Assembly: GCA_001487125.1 (NCBI GenBank)
Contig: LN913013.1
Span: 372,001-436,000, forward strand
Direction: 5' to 3'
Length of the DNA stretch: 64,000 bases
From: Gabonibacter massiliensis
GTDB taxonomy: Bacteria > Bacteroidota > Bacteroidia > Bacteroidales > Marinifilaceae
The notes below the pieces were generated by a model. It did no database searches. It saw nothing but the letters and a program-made list of their open reading frames with translations, and was not told the origin of the DNA. A program made the translations under genes and the position numbers. This document shows, piece after piece, positions 34,872-44,700 of the stretch; the first letter of the stretch is position 1, and every line of letters begins with the position of its first letter.

Positions 34872-36374
34872 TCAACTGTTTTTTTGCATGGAATAGTTTT
34901 CTATACCCAAACTTTCATAGGTTTTCTTGAGCTCCTCGTCATTGTCCGTGATCACGAGGAGTTTATCTCCTTCGTGGAGTTTTGTTTTGCCTTTGGGAAC
35001 GCAGAAAGATCCCTCTACCCGTTTGACCATCACGATTAACGTATTATCAGGTAAGACAAGGTCCATGAGGAGTTCTCCTTTGGCAAGCATCGAAGGGGTG
35101 ACTTCGATTTCAGACATGGCCGTTTTGATATCTTCGGGAAGTTCCAGATTGAATGCCGCTTGCTCCGGCTCGGGAGTCGATAATCCTAAGAATTTTGCCA
35201 TATAGCTGACGGTAGTTCCTTGAATAACTAAAGAGAGGATGGTGATAAAGAACACGACATTGAATATTAAAGAGGCGTGTTGAATATTAGCGATTAGCGG
35301 ATAGGTCGCGAAAATGATGGGAACGGCCCCTCTTAGACCGACCCATGAAACGTATACCCTGGACTTGGTACTCATCTTCCGGAAAGGAAGCAGGCAAAGG
35401 AATACCGTTAAAGGGCGAGCCACGATAATCATGAAAATACCGACCAATATACCTAATCCGGCTATCGGTATCAAATCGGCGGGATTTACCAATAGACCCA
35501 ACGTGAGGAACATTACGATCTGGAAAAGCCAGGTAAAACCGTCAAAAAAGGTCATTAAACTCTTTTTGTGTACCATCTTGTGATTTCCGACCATTAATCC
35601 GGCAATGTATACGGCTAAATAACCGTTTCCCTTTAATAAATCTGTAAATGAGAATATAAAAAATACAAATGCTAACAGCAATACGGAATATAACGACTGG
35701 TTGATATTGATCTTATTGATCGTGAAACGAGCTAAATGCCCTAATAGATAACCGGAAACGGCACCGATGCTCATTTGCATAATAAATTGCAAGACCGTAC
35801 CGCTTATACTGGATTCCCCGGATTGAATGACCTGTATCAACAATATTGTAAGCATGTAGGCCATGGGGTCGTTACTACCACTTTCCAACTCTAAAAGGGG
35901 GCGAAGATTCTCTTTTAGTCCTTGCCGTTTGGATCTTAGAATCGAAAAAACGGATGCCGAATCGGTAGAGGACATGACTGCGGCCAATAAAAGAGATTCG
36001 GTAAATGTCAGAGAGATAAAGTCGTTCGTCAGTCCTGTAATCTGGTATATAAAATAACCTGTTATAAGTGCAGTTATCATTACTCCAAAAGTGGCCAACA
36101 CTATGCCTTGTCCTACCACGGGTTTTATTTCGGACATTTTGGTGTCCATACCACCCGAAAATAGAATGATACTTAAGGCGATAACTCCGATAAATTGAGC
36201 GATTTCCGGGTTGTTGAACTGGATACCGAGTCCATCATTACCGAATAACATTCCGACTCCTAAGAAAAGCAACAGTGCAGGTACTCCGAACTTGAATCCG
36301 GCTTTCCCGGCAATTATACTTGTAAATAATAAAATGGATCCGATAAGTAAGATATTTCCTGCATTGAGAATCAT
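34872..36374 (-). CDS. K+/H+ antiporter of the CPA1 family with C-terminal TrkA_C domain
   Basis: About 12 membrane helices (residues 1-395) of the Na+/H+-exchanger fold include STDSASVFSILRS and ELESGSNDPMAYML, the ion-binding motifs of the NhaP/CvrA-type potassium/proton antiporters. A soluble RCK_C/TrkA_C domain (about 415-495) follows and would gate transport by a cytoplasmic ligand. It lies 12 bases downstream of the DEAD-box helicase gene and is probably co-transcribed, an odd pairing that may reflect a shared stress response. Confidence 0.88.
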   Translation of the reverse strand: MILNAGNILLIGSILLFTSIIAGKAGFKFGVPALLLFLGVGMLFGNDGLGIQFNNPEIAQFIGVIALSIILFSGGMDTKMSEIKPVVGQGIVLATFGVMITALITGYFIYQITGLTNDFISLTFTESLLLAAVMSSTDSASVFSILRSKRQGLKENLRPLLELESGSNDPMAYMLTILLIQVIQSGESSISGTVLQFIMQMSIGAVSGYLLGHLARFTINKININQSLYSVLLLAFVFFIFSFTDLLKGNGYLAVYIAGLMVGNHKMVHKKSLMTFFDGFTWLFQIVMFLTLGLLVNPADLIPIAGLGILVGIFMIIVARPLTVFLCLLPFRKMSTKSRVYVSWVGLRGAVPIIFATYPLIANIQHASLIFNVVFFITILSLVIQGTTVSYMAKFLGLSTPEPEQAAFNLELPEDIKTAMSEIEVTPSMLAKGELLMDLVLPDNTLIVMVKRVEGSFCVPKGKTKLHEGDKLLVITDNDEELKKTYESLGIENYSMQKNS

Positions 36375-36386
36375 AAGGTAGTATTT

Positions 36387-37658
36387 TTAAGGATTAGTGA
36401 TCGAGTTCGGGTTATCTTTGCGTTTCGAGAAATTTTTCTTTTTTACGAAAGAAGGTTTCTGGGATTTACGGTTGAATTGTTTTTTAGGTTTGCCTTCAAA
36501 CGCCTGCGGGTTGTAGGTAGGTGCTTCACCCAATTCGGAAGGAAGCGGAATCTTGTATACTTCTTCTTCTATGAATTCTTCGATTCGGTGGAATTTGCCC
36601 TGTTCTGAATCGGAGACGAAAGTAATGGCCACACCATCTGCACTGGCTCTTGCCGTGCGGCCTATTCGATGAATATAATCCTCCGGATCGTGGGGTACAT
36701 CGAAATTGATGACCAGACCGATTTCATCGATATCGATACCCCTGGCGACGATATCGGTGGCAACCAGCACGTCTGTTTTACCGTTTTTAAAGTTCAGCAT
36801 AACCGATTCCCTTTCGGGCTGTTCTAAATCCGAATGCATGGCAGCCACGTTAAATCGTTTGCGTTTTAGGGTATATGCTAAGTCTTTTACTTTTTGTTTG
36901 GAAGAGGCGAAGATGATTGTTTTGTTTTTCGTGGGTTTATTGAATAACTCTTCGATAATCCCCATTTTTTGTCCTTCGTGACAAATATAGGCAGCCTGTA
37001 TGATGGCTTCGTTCGGTTTTGAAATGGCAACATTGATCTCTTCCGGATTCCGTAATACCTTTTGTGCCAATTGTCTGATCTTCGGTGGCATGGTCGCTGA
37101 AAACAAGACTGTTTGTCTTTCTTTGGGAAGCTTTTCGACGATTTGCATGATATCGTCAAAAAATCCCATATCCAACATCCGGTCGGCCTCGTCCAACACG
37201 AAATATTCCACTTTGGAGAGGTCGATATCACTATGTTGAATATGTGAGATTAAGCGCCCGGGAGTCGCGATGGCTATGTCTGCTCCTAACCGGAGTCCTT
37301 TCTTTTGTTGTTCCCACAAGGCTCCGTCACCTCCGCCGTAGACGACCACCGTGGATACGGGTAGAAAATAGGAAAATCCTTCGAATTGAATGTCGATTTG
37401 TTGTGCCAACTCTCTCGTCGGAGCCATAATGAGTGCTTTCACTACATCTTCGGGGTGGTCTTTTTCGGCCAACCGATTCAATATCGGTAGAATATAAGCC
37501 GCTGTTTTTCCGGTTCCGGTTTGTGCACAGGCAATCAGATCTTTCCCTTCCAGTATGACGGGTATGGTTAATTCTTGTATAGGCGTTGTCTCTTGAAAAT
37601 TCATTGCATCAAGTCCCTCTAATACAGGGGATGCCAGTTCGAGCTCATCAAATCTCAT
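36387..37658 (-). CDS. DEAD-box ATP-dependent RNA helicase (RhlE-like)
   Basis: It unwinds RNA in ribosome assembly or decay. All motifs are in order: Q motif FQETTPIQ (about 21-28), Walker A AQTGTGKTAA, PTRELAQQ, TPGR, DEAD (about 155-158), SAT, and HRIGRTARA (about 331-339). After the two RecA-like lobes comes a short basic tail (KKQFNRKSQKPSFVKKK..), typical of RhlE-type proteins in this phylum. A -7 element lies about 100 bases upstream, giving a long AT-rich leader as in many cold-inducible helicase genes. Confidence 0.93.
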   Translation of the reverse strand: MRFDELELASPVLEGLDAMNFQETTPIQELTIPVILEGKDLIACAQTGTGKTAAYILPILNRLAEKDHPEDVVKALIMAPTRELAQQIDIQFEGFSYFLPVSTVVVYGGGDGALWEQQKKGLRLGADIAIATPGRLISHIQHSDIDLSKVEYFVLDEADRMLDMGFFDDIMQIVEKLPKERQTVLFSATMPPKIRQLAQKVLRNPEEINVAISKPNEAIIQAAYICHEGQKMGIIEELFNKPTKNKTIIFASSKQKVKDLAYTLKRKRFNVAAMHSDLEQPERESVMLNFKNGKTDVLVATDIVARGIDIDEIGLVINFDVPHDPEDYIHRIGRTARASADGVAITFVSDSEQGKFHRIEEFIEEEVYKIPLPSELGEAPTYNPQAFEGKPKKQFNRKSQKPSFVKKKNFSKRKDNPNSITNP

Positions 37659-37759
37659 CTTCCAATAGTTTCTTTTGTTTTTATATGCTTTCTTGCATTA
37701 AATTAAGTGCTAACCGATAATTGGTTAATAGTTAATATTAAACACCTCAAATTTCTAAG

Positions 37760-37767
37760 CAAAGTTA
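37760..37767 (-). promoter_or_regulatory. -7 promoter element of the helicase-antiporter unit
   Basis: On the minus strand the sequence is TAACTTTG, a full match to TAnnTTTG, 102 bases upstream of the helicase start. The leader between is about 95 bases and AT-rich. Confidence 0.55.
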
Positions 37768-37806
37768 ATAAAAAAATTATTTTTTTGATTATTTATTAAT
37801 GTAATA

Positions 37807-39207
37807 TCATTGCCATTCACTCGTAGAATCTTTTAATTCCGGAATACTCTCTGATTTGAACGCGGGGCTATGTATGCCGGATTTCTTTTGCTGGTGATAA
37901 TCCTTTAAAGCTTTAAGGGCTATTTTGCCGAGTAACACGATTGCAATCAGGTTGATAATTGTCATAACAGCCATCGCCAAATCCGCCAAATTCCAGACCA
38001 GATCCAAAGCGGCCCAAGAACCGAAGAGTACCATGAGTCCGACGGCTACCCGGTACAATTGCAGGTAGATCCGTTTGGGAGAGATAAATATCATGTTCGT
38101 TTCACAGTAGGAGTAATTACCGACAATGGAGCTGAAGGCGAATAGTAGAATACTGATAGCGATAAATTGTCCCCCCGCGGGACCTATTTGATGGGAGAGG
38201 GCCATTTGTGTCAATTGAATTCCCTTGGTCGTACCGTCCAAGGGAATGTCCGAGAGGAGGATGATGAAAGCCGTACAACTGCAGATAATGATGGTATCCG
38301 TGAATACGCTTAAGGCTTGAATTAATCCTTGTTTGACCGGATGGGAGACATCGGCGGTGGCTGCGGCGTTCGGGGCGGAACCCATACCGGCCTCATTGGA
38401 AAACAGACCGCGTCGGATTCCCTGCATGATCACGACTCCTAAACCTCCTCCGGCGAATTGTTCGAAACCGAAGGCATCGGCGAATATGGTGGTAATAAGA
38501 TGAGGTATACTCCCGGCGTTCATGAATAGGATAAAAAGCGCAACCAATATGTAAGCAATGGCCATTAGGGGAACAAGAATACCCGATATGACGGCAATCC
38601 GGTGGATTCCTCCGAAAATGACTAATAGAGTGAATATCGTTAATAAAATGCCTAACCAGGTGCGGTCTATACCAAAAACCTCGTGAAAGGCAAGTGTAAC
38701 CGTGTTGGCTTGTACGGAATTAAATACAAGCCCGAATGTGATGGAGATAATAACGGCAAATAAAATACCCATACCCCTTTTTTTCAATCCTTTCTCCATG
38801 TAGAAGGCAGGTCCCCCGATGAAGGTACGTTCTCCTTTGGTTTTGTATATCTGGGCTAATGTCGATTCTATAAATGCCGAGGCAGAGCCGATAAGGGCTA
38901 TCAGCCACATCCAAAAGACAGCTCCCGGACCCCCTAAGGCTAAAGCCGTTGCGACGCCGGCTAAATTTCCGGTTCCGACCCGGGATGCGGTGGCGATGCA
39001 GAATGCTTGAAATGAAGATACCGAATTTTTACTTTTTCCGCTTGTTATGCCTTCTCCCAAAAGTCGGAACATCTCCCGGAAATTCCGGAACTGCACGAAC
39101 CGACTGAGAAATGTGAAATAAAGCCCGATGGCGATTAAGGGAACGATCAAAAAATAGGTCCAAATAAAATCGTTCGAAAAGATAATCCAATTGTTAAGTT
39201 TATCCAT
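37807..39207 (-). CDS. Sodium:alanine/glycine symporter (AGCS family)
   Basis: This integral membrane protein has about 11 helices and imports alanine or glycine with Na+. The AGCS signatures are clear: ATASRVGTGNLAGVATAL (about residues 70-87), FIGGPAFYMEKGLKK (about 131-145) and GLFSNEAGMGSAPNAAATAD (near 275). The ATG at 39207 (MDKLNNWII) is preferred to one two codons upstream. It is a single gene. Confidence 0.93.
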   Translation of the reverse strand: MDKLNNWIIFSNDFIWTYFLIVPLIAIGLYFTFLSRFVQFRNFREMFRLLGEGITSGKSKNSVSSFQAFCIATASRVGTGNLAGVATALALGGPGAVFWMWLIALIGSASAFIESTLAQIYKTKGERTFIGGPAFYMEKGLKKRGMGILFAVIISITFGLVFNSVQANTVTLAFHEVFGIDRTWLGILLTIFTLLVIFGGIHRIAVISGILVPLMAIAYILVALFILFMNAGSIPHLITTIFADAFGFEQFAGGGLGVVIMQGIRRGLFSNEAGMGSAPNAAATADVSHPVKQGLIQALSVFTDTIIICSCTAFIILLSDIPLDGTTKGIQLTQMALSHQIGPAGGQFIAISILLFAFSSIVGNYSYCETNMIFISPKRIYLQLYRVAVGLMVLFGSWAALDLVWNLADLAMAVMTIINLIAIVLLGKIALKALKDYHQQKKSGIHSPAFKSESIPELKDSTSEWQ

Positions 39208-39298
39208 AATCATTATTTTTCTTACGGATATACGTAAACAAGTGTAGATCGGTTGTAAAGTAGTCTTATTTTTATGGATTATCCATTCCCGTACGGGT

Positions 39299-39841
39299 TC
39301 ATTTCAAAAAGAGGTCGTACAACTCTTGCAAACGGGAAGATGCTTCCGATCCGAAAGCCTCTATCTCCTTGCTGATTTGTTGAACGGATTTTTCCCGGGT
39401 TAAGTCTTTACTTTTAGAAAAGAATTTGTCCGCTAAACATATTAATTTTTCTTCTTTACTTAAAGGGAGCATCTCCCTTTCCGGAAGCGGAAGATGTCGT
39501 TCCCGGATCATTTTCGAGCTTATTCCGGATCCGGTGTGGCGTTCGCACACTAAAGCGTGCCGGGGAAATCCTTCCTGGCGTAGCAATTCGGCTCCTAAAT
39601 AACCGTGGCATATGTAAGGTTTATCACCGTGGCAACCGATCTCCGGAGCATATGTGAGAAAGATGCCGATATCATGCAGCAGGGAGGCCTCTTTAATAAA
39701 TGACGTATCCAACTCCATTTCTGGGTGGAATCCGGCGAGTTCCAAGGCTTTTTCCATAACGGCTCTACTGTGAGAGTACAAAATGGAGTAAGCCTTGGAA
39801 TTCGGATCGTAATATTTATGAAGTAATTCGATGGGATTCAT
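39299..39841 (-). CDS. HD-domain (HDIG) phosphohydrolase
   Basis: The 180-residue protein is one HD domain: a first His in HSRAVMEKAL, then LLHDIGIFL (HD metal ligands, about residues 53-61), the GYLGAELL helix, and CERHTGSGIS. Such small cytoplasmic proteins are often nucleotide or nucleotidase hydrolases. The substrate is unknown. It lies alone, 53 bases downstream of the superoxide dismutase gene, with a -7 element just upstream. Confidence 0.86.
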   Translation of the reverse strand: MNPIELLHKYYDPNSKAYSILYSHSRAVMEKALELAGFHPEMELDTSFIKEASLLHDIGIFLTYAPEIGCHGDKPYICHGYLGAELLRQEGFPRHALVCERHTGSGISSKMIRERHLPLPEREMLPLSKEEKLICLADKFFSKSKDLTREKSVQQISKEIEAFGSEASSRLQELYDLFLK

Positions 39842-39860
39842 GATCTGCTTTTTGTTTTGA

Positions 39861-39868
39861 CAAAAATA
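39861..39868 (-). promoter_or_regulatory. -7 promoter element of the HD hydrolase gene
   Basis: On the minus strand the sequence is TATTTTTG, matching TAnnTTTG, 20 bases upstream of the start codon. Confidence 0.55.
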
Positions 39869-39894
39869 TAAAATCCATCGGTAATTATTACAGA

Positions 39895-40581
39895 TTATTT
39901 ATCGTATCTGCTTTTGACGGTATTCCAATCTATAATGGTCCAGATTTTTTCGATATGGTCTGCCCGTTTGTTTTGGTAATCGAGATAGTAGGCGTGTTCC
40001 CATACGTCGATGCCTAATAGTGGCGTATACCCTTTGGTAATCGGATTTCCGGCATTGTTTTCCTGAAGAATGAGCAGTTTCCCGTTTTTGTCTTTGGCTA
40101 ACCAAACCCAGCCGGAACCGAATAAGGATGTTGCTGCCGTTGAAAATGCCTTTTTAAAATTGTCGAAAGATCCCCACTCTTTTTCGATAGCAATTAAAAG
40201 TGCTCCGGAAGGATATAGGGTTGCATGTGGCGAAAAGGTATTGAAATAGATGATGTGATTCAGTGTTTGTGCCGCATTGTTAAAAATAGCTCCGTTTGAG
40301 TTTTTGACAATGGTTTCCAGATCGCTGTTTTCAAATGGGGTTCCGATGATTAATTTATTCAGGTTCGTAATATACCCCTTCAAATGTTTTCCGTGGTGAA
40401 GGTTCATGGTCTCTTCACTGATGACGGGGGATAGAGCGTTTGCTTTGTAGGGAAGCGGAGGTAGTGTAAAACGTTCTGACGTCTCTTTTTTCTGTGTTTG
40501 TGCCTGTATATACGGATTTTCGTTCAGTAATACGGTGAAAATCAGAAAAAGAGCAAAGCGGTAATAATGTGTAGCTTTCAT
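39895..40581 (-). CDS. Exported iron/manganese superoxide dismutase
   Basis: It dismutates superoxide to hydrogen peroxide and oxygen. A signal peptide (about 1-28, ending IQAQ) precedes a full Fe/Mn-SOD fold. All four metal ligands are present: H62 (LHHGKH), H109 (AAQTLNH), D192 and H196 (GIDVWEHAYYLDY). The signal peptide is unusual, as the housekeeping SodB of Bacteroides is cytoplasmic. A periplasmic or surface enzyme would guard against host or environmental superoxide. Iron against manganese cannot be decided from sequence alone. It is divergent from the YtxH operon. Confidence 0.88.
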   Translation of the reverse strand: MKATHYYRFALFLIFTVLLNENPYIQAQTQKKETSERFTLPPLPYKANALSPVISEETMNLHHGKHLKGYITNLNKLIIGTPFENSDLETIVKNSNGAIFNNAAQTLNHIIYFNTFSPHATLYPSGALLIAIEKEWGSFDNFKKAFSTAATSLFGSGWVWLAKDKNGKLLILQENNAGNPITKGYTPLLGIDVWEHAYYLDYQNKRADHIEKIWTIIDWNTVKSRYDK

Positions 40582-40762
40582 TTTGTAAACTTTTGGTTAT
40601 GGATTAAATATTATTCTCTTTTGTTTACGGATGAGCCGCGGAATTGGTTGCCGGAGTAAGAATATCTCTCTCGATTGAATCGATTTTATAAAATATTGTT
40701 AAAGAACTAAACTTTTTAATGAGGTGATTCGTTTCTTATGAACAAAACTAAAAATAGAAGAA

Positions 40763-41044
40763 ATGAAACACGCAAATGTAAAATTACTGTTGGGTCTGGG
40801 AATCGGAGCCGCGGTAGGAGCTGCCATAGGATATTATATGGCATCGGATAAGGGTAAATTAAAAGAAGATGTTCGTCATGCGGTAGATGAAGTGAAAGAG
40901 GGGGTCAAATCCGCTTATTCGAAAGTCAAAACGAAAGCTGAAAACATCCGGGAAGAGATGACGGACAAGGCTAATGAAGTTTCCCGCAAGGTAGCAGACA
41001 AGGTAGAAAACGTGAAGGAAGAGGGAACGGCTAAAAAACAATAG
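40763..41044 (+). CDS. YtxH-domain membrane protein
   Basis: The 93-residue product has a Gly/Ala-rich helix (about residues 8-28, LLLGLGIGAAVGAAIGYYMA) and then a highly charged, probably coiled-coil tail rich in Lys/Glu with apolipoprotein-like periodicity. This is the YtxH/CsbD-like general-stress architecture. It leads a three-gene operon (6-base gap) with a holin-like protein and a 104-residue partner. It is likely envelope-associated; the molecular role is unknown. Confidence 0.8.
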   Translation: MKHANVKLLLGLGIGAAVGAAIGYYMASDKGKLKEDVRHAVDEVKEGVKSAYSKVKTKAENIREEMTDKANEVSRKVADKVENVKEEGTAKKQ

Positions 41045-41050
41045 TCATCC

Positions 41051-41446
41051 ATGGAAAAAGCTGCTGAAAAGATATTCGCGAGGTTGAAGGAAGATCTTTT
41101 AACTTATGCGGAGTTGAAGCTGGAACTTTTGAAATTACATACCTACGAGAGAGTCTCTAAAGTGATAGCGATTCTTTCGTACGGTATCGTATTGATTTTG
41201 CTCGCTTTTTTTACCGTATTGTTTTTATTCTTGGGATTAGGTTTTTATTTGGGAGAACTTTTAAATAGTACGGCGCTTGGATTCATTGTGGTGGCAGGAA
41301 TATACCTGATCTTTTTTATGATCATCGCCTTTTTTAAAGAAAGGATTCGAACGAAGGTGGTGAATGAGATATTAATATCAATGATGGCTAAAGACGATAA
41401 AGATGAAGATGACGAAGTTGACACCTCTGGAAGAACTGATAGCTGA
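41051..41446 (+). CDS. Phage-holin-like (Holin-X/DUF1469) membrane protein
   Basis: The 131-residue protein begins with an amphipathic helix (residues 1-35, AEKIFARLKEDLLTYAELKLEL), followed by two long hydrophobic helices (about 42-70 and 76-98) and an acidic tail. This matches the Holin-X/DUF1469 family, found in bacterial envelope-stress operons rather than in phages. It is translated between YtxH and the 104-residue gene, which overlaps its 3' end by 44 bases. Confidence 0.78.
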   Translation: MEKAAEKIFARLKEDLLTYAELKLELLKLHTYERVSKVIAILSYGIVLILLAFFTVLFLFLGLGFYLGELLNSTALGFIVVAGIYLIFFMIIAFFKERIRTKVVNEILISMMAKDDKDEDDEVDTSGRTDS

Positions 41447-41717
41447 GAAAAAGGACGTGCGTTCCCGGCTTCGGCTTCAGGAAAAGAAATTGGGTGAGGA
41501 TTTTTCTTATGTTCGACAACATGCTGGAAGTTTGTTCTTGTCCGGGCTTTCCCTGCTGTTTTTTCCTTCTTCATCCGATGATACGAAGAAAAGCGACTCT
41601 CCTTTCAATGGTTATTTTTCGGCTTTAAAGTCGGTTATGCCTTTTATTTGGGACGTGACCTTACCGATACTTATCCGTTGGTTTGTAAAAAAAATAGTTT
41701 CTCTCTTTCGAAAATGA
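41403..41717 (+). CDS. Small protein of the YtxH operon, unknown function
   Basis: The 104-residue ORF starts inside the holin-like gene, overlapping by 44 bases in another frame. It has a charged helical start (TPLEELIAEKKDVRSRLRLQEKKL), a hydrophobic stretch near 42-54 (GSLFLSGLSLLFF) and a second near 80-100 (MPFIWDVTLPILIRWFVKK). The overlap suggests translational coupling. I do not recognise the family by name, but it is a plausible third envelope component. Confidence 0.7.
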   Translation: MKMTKLTPLEELIAEKKDVRSRLRLQEKKLGEDFSYVRQHAGSLFLSGLSLLFFPSSSDDTKKSDSPFNGYFSALKSVMPFIWDVTLPILIRWFVKKIVSLFRK

Positions 41718-41730
41718 TCCGGTGCTACTT

Positions 41731-44700
41731 CTAATTAATGAACCTTTTTATCATCTCTTTCAAAAGAGAAGCCTGTATGGGTTTGGTGATGTATTCGTTA
41801 CATCCGGCTTCTAAAGCTTTTGTCCGATCCTTGTCGTAAGCGAAAGCTGTTAAGGCGATAATCGGTACGTGTATATGTTTTTTCCGTATCCGTCTGGTAG
41901 CTGTCAGGCCGTCCATATCCGGCATTTTTATGTCCATAAGAACCAGATCGGGATGTCTCTCTTCCACCATCTTTATTGCTTCCAGACCGTTCAATGCCCT
42001 GAGTACGGTGTATTCTTTCTTGAGGATAGTTGAGATCAATATATAATTGCTGTCCGTGTCTTCTGCTACTAAAATAGTAGGTTTATTCAAATTCTTTTCC
42101 GGTTGTATTGTATTGGTTAGCGTGACTTCCGTTTCGGTCGCTTGTGACGGAATGTAAGGTATGGTAAACCAGAAACGCGACCCGACTCCTTTTTCGGAGT
42201 CGACGCCGATAGTGCCTCCCATTTGTTCCACGATGCTTTTGCATATGGCTAATCCTAATCCGGTTCCGTGGATGAACGTGTCTAATTGCACGAAGCGGTC
42301 GAAAATAGAGTGAATGTGTTCTTGGTCTATACCGATACCTGTGTCCTGTACATAAAATTCTATCTGGTCGCGAGTAAAACGATAACCTAACGTGATGCTT
42401 CCCCGAGAGGTGAATTTTATAGCGTTGTTGATGAAGTTGGATATGACTTGATGTAAACGATTCCTGTCACTGAATAGATGGCATCCCGGTTGATGATCCC
42501 CGAAAACGAGTTGGATGTTTTCCGGTGTTTTCAGTCGTGACGAACGAATGATTTCCTGACACAACAGATTCACGTCTACATCACCGTTTACGACTTCAAA
42601 TGTGCCGGCTTCTATTTTAGAGAGGTCGAGAATGTCAGAAATAAGTTGTAATAAGAGATCCGTATTTTCTTGTATGATATTTATGTATTGTTGTTTCTCG
42701 GCTTGTTCGGAGGTATCCAGAAGAAGATTGGAAAAGCCGACGATGGCATTTAAAGGTGTCCGGATCTCGTGGCTCATGTTGGCCAAAAAAGCGGATTTTA
42801 ACTTGTCTAATGTTTCTGCCTTAATTTTGGCTTCCGTTAATTTGGCTTCAATTTCTTTCATCTCGGTGATGTCGAAATTGATACCGGTCAATTCAAGATA
42901 ACGTTTGTTTTCCAACGCTCTCGAAGCAATGTCGCTTCTGATCCATTTCCATTTACCGTTATCGTCTTTTACCCGTACCTCTTTATGCATCCGGTTTATC
43001 TTTCCGCTCAGGAGATCCCGGTATAATTTTTTTATTTCCGGTCTGTCTTCGGGATGGACGTGCGGATATACCCCGATGATATTTTCGAATTGAGAATCTT
43101 CGGAAGCCCCCCAATTCTTAAACCATTGACTGATGGCAAATCCTTTTTGTTCTTCTTGATTCCAACGGCAATAACCGATTTTTGCATAGTCGGCGATGAT
43201 GGAAAAGAAATTTTCAAACTCTTTAATTTTATTGTGGGCTGTCAAGATTTCCGTGTTATCGATAACGATAAAGAGATAATTCTGAAAGTGATCGTTATTA
43301 TCGTATAGAGGAGTTATTCTGATCAATAAGTTCTTTATCGCGTTTTGATAGTTGGTTTTGTAATATTTGTGAAGGTTGACTTTAGAGAAATCATACCTGA
43401 CAACATAATTCACTTCTTGCCTGGCCAGAACCTGGGCTTTGACCTCTTCCGTGAAGTTCGGATTATCGAGGAAATTGACCCCCAGAACATCCTCTTTACG
43501 GGTTAATCCGAATATCTCCAGATCTTTGTTGTTGATATCGATGGCAATTCCGTTTTTATCATAGATCTCTATGCCCACGGGAATGTTTTTATATATGTTT
43601 CGTAACATTTTTTCGCTCCGATCCAGCGCTTCGTGGGCCTTTACGGTTTCTGTGGTATCGGAGAATAGAGCGACGATCTCTTCTTTACCGGGAGAATAGA
43701 TGATGGTGCGGCAATATTTATTACCGTTATTTACAGAATAATTGGCCTCGTAATAATTTTTTACGGAAAGAATATCGGTTAATTCTTTTAAAGAGGGGCC
43801 GGAACTTATCGGAAAGTTTAAAGAACTGGCGTTTTTACCGATAATATGATGACGATTTTTACCCGTGATTTCTTCAAAAGCCGGATTGGCATCAAGGTAG
43901 ATGTAGTCTATAGGCGTTCCTTCGCCGTCGTATATCAATTTCATGCGTATGTAGCCTATGGGCATGTATTGATAGAGATTTTCAAAATATTCTCTTTCCT
44001 TATGTGCGATTTGCTCGGAACGATATAATTGTATACAAATGCTGATGATATTCCCCATGGAAGCAAACCATTGATAATCTTCATTGCTCCAGGAACGGTA
44101 CTCCTTCATTATATTGATGCCCAAATAGCCCCATACCCGGTCTTTGGACAGCATGGGGACCATCATCATGGATTTTATATGCTGGGCATCCCAGCGCATT
44201 TTCTCTTTTGAACCTTGTTGTGGAATTTCATCCAGGTTAGATAATATAATGGGAATGGAATTCATCAATTGCCGGTTCTTCCAAGGAGTTTCGTCAATAT
44301 GCAGAGACAGGTCGGCCTGTTGATTTTGCGGTAGTCGATCGTTTAAGACTTCATACAAACAATGTTGGGTCATGTCTTTCTGGTCGTATTCGATAATGTA
44401 TACCCGATCCCCGTTAAATTGTTCCTGGATGTCGTATAGTATTTTTAGAATGACACTTGAAATTTCTTCGGTTTGTAAAAATGTGAGTAAGGAACGGGAA
44501 ATACTGTTTTGTTGGTATAATAGGTGATTGACCTTGTTTAATGCTTTTCTGTCTGTGTCTTTTTCTTGGTCTTCAATACATTGCAGAAATCCCCATGCGA
44601 CGAGATGCCCTCTCTCGTCTCTCTCTTTTAAACCTAATTGGGAGTGAACCCATCGTATACCGTATTTGGTATGAATGGGAAATATTTGTTCGTACACGTC

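Noticed and set aside
41051-41446. Prophage remnant suggested by the holin-like protein
   Set aside because: The Holin-X/DUF1469 family is common in chromosomal stress operons, and no other phage gene is present.
43032-44211. Short open frames inside the hybrid kinase gene
   Set aside because: They overlap conserved PAS and GAF coding sequence and show no independent features.
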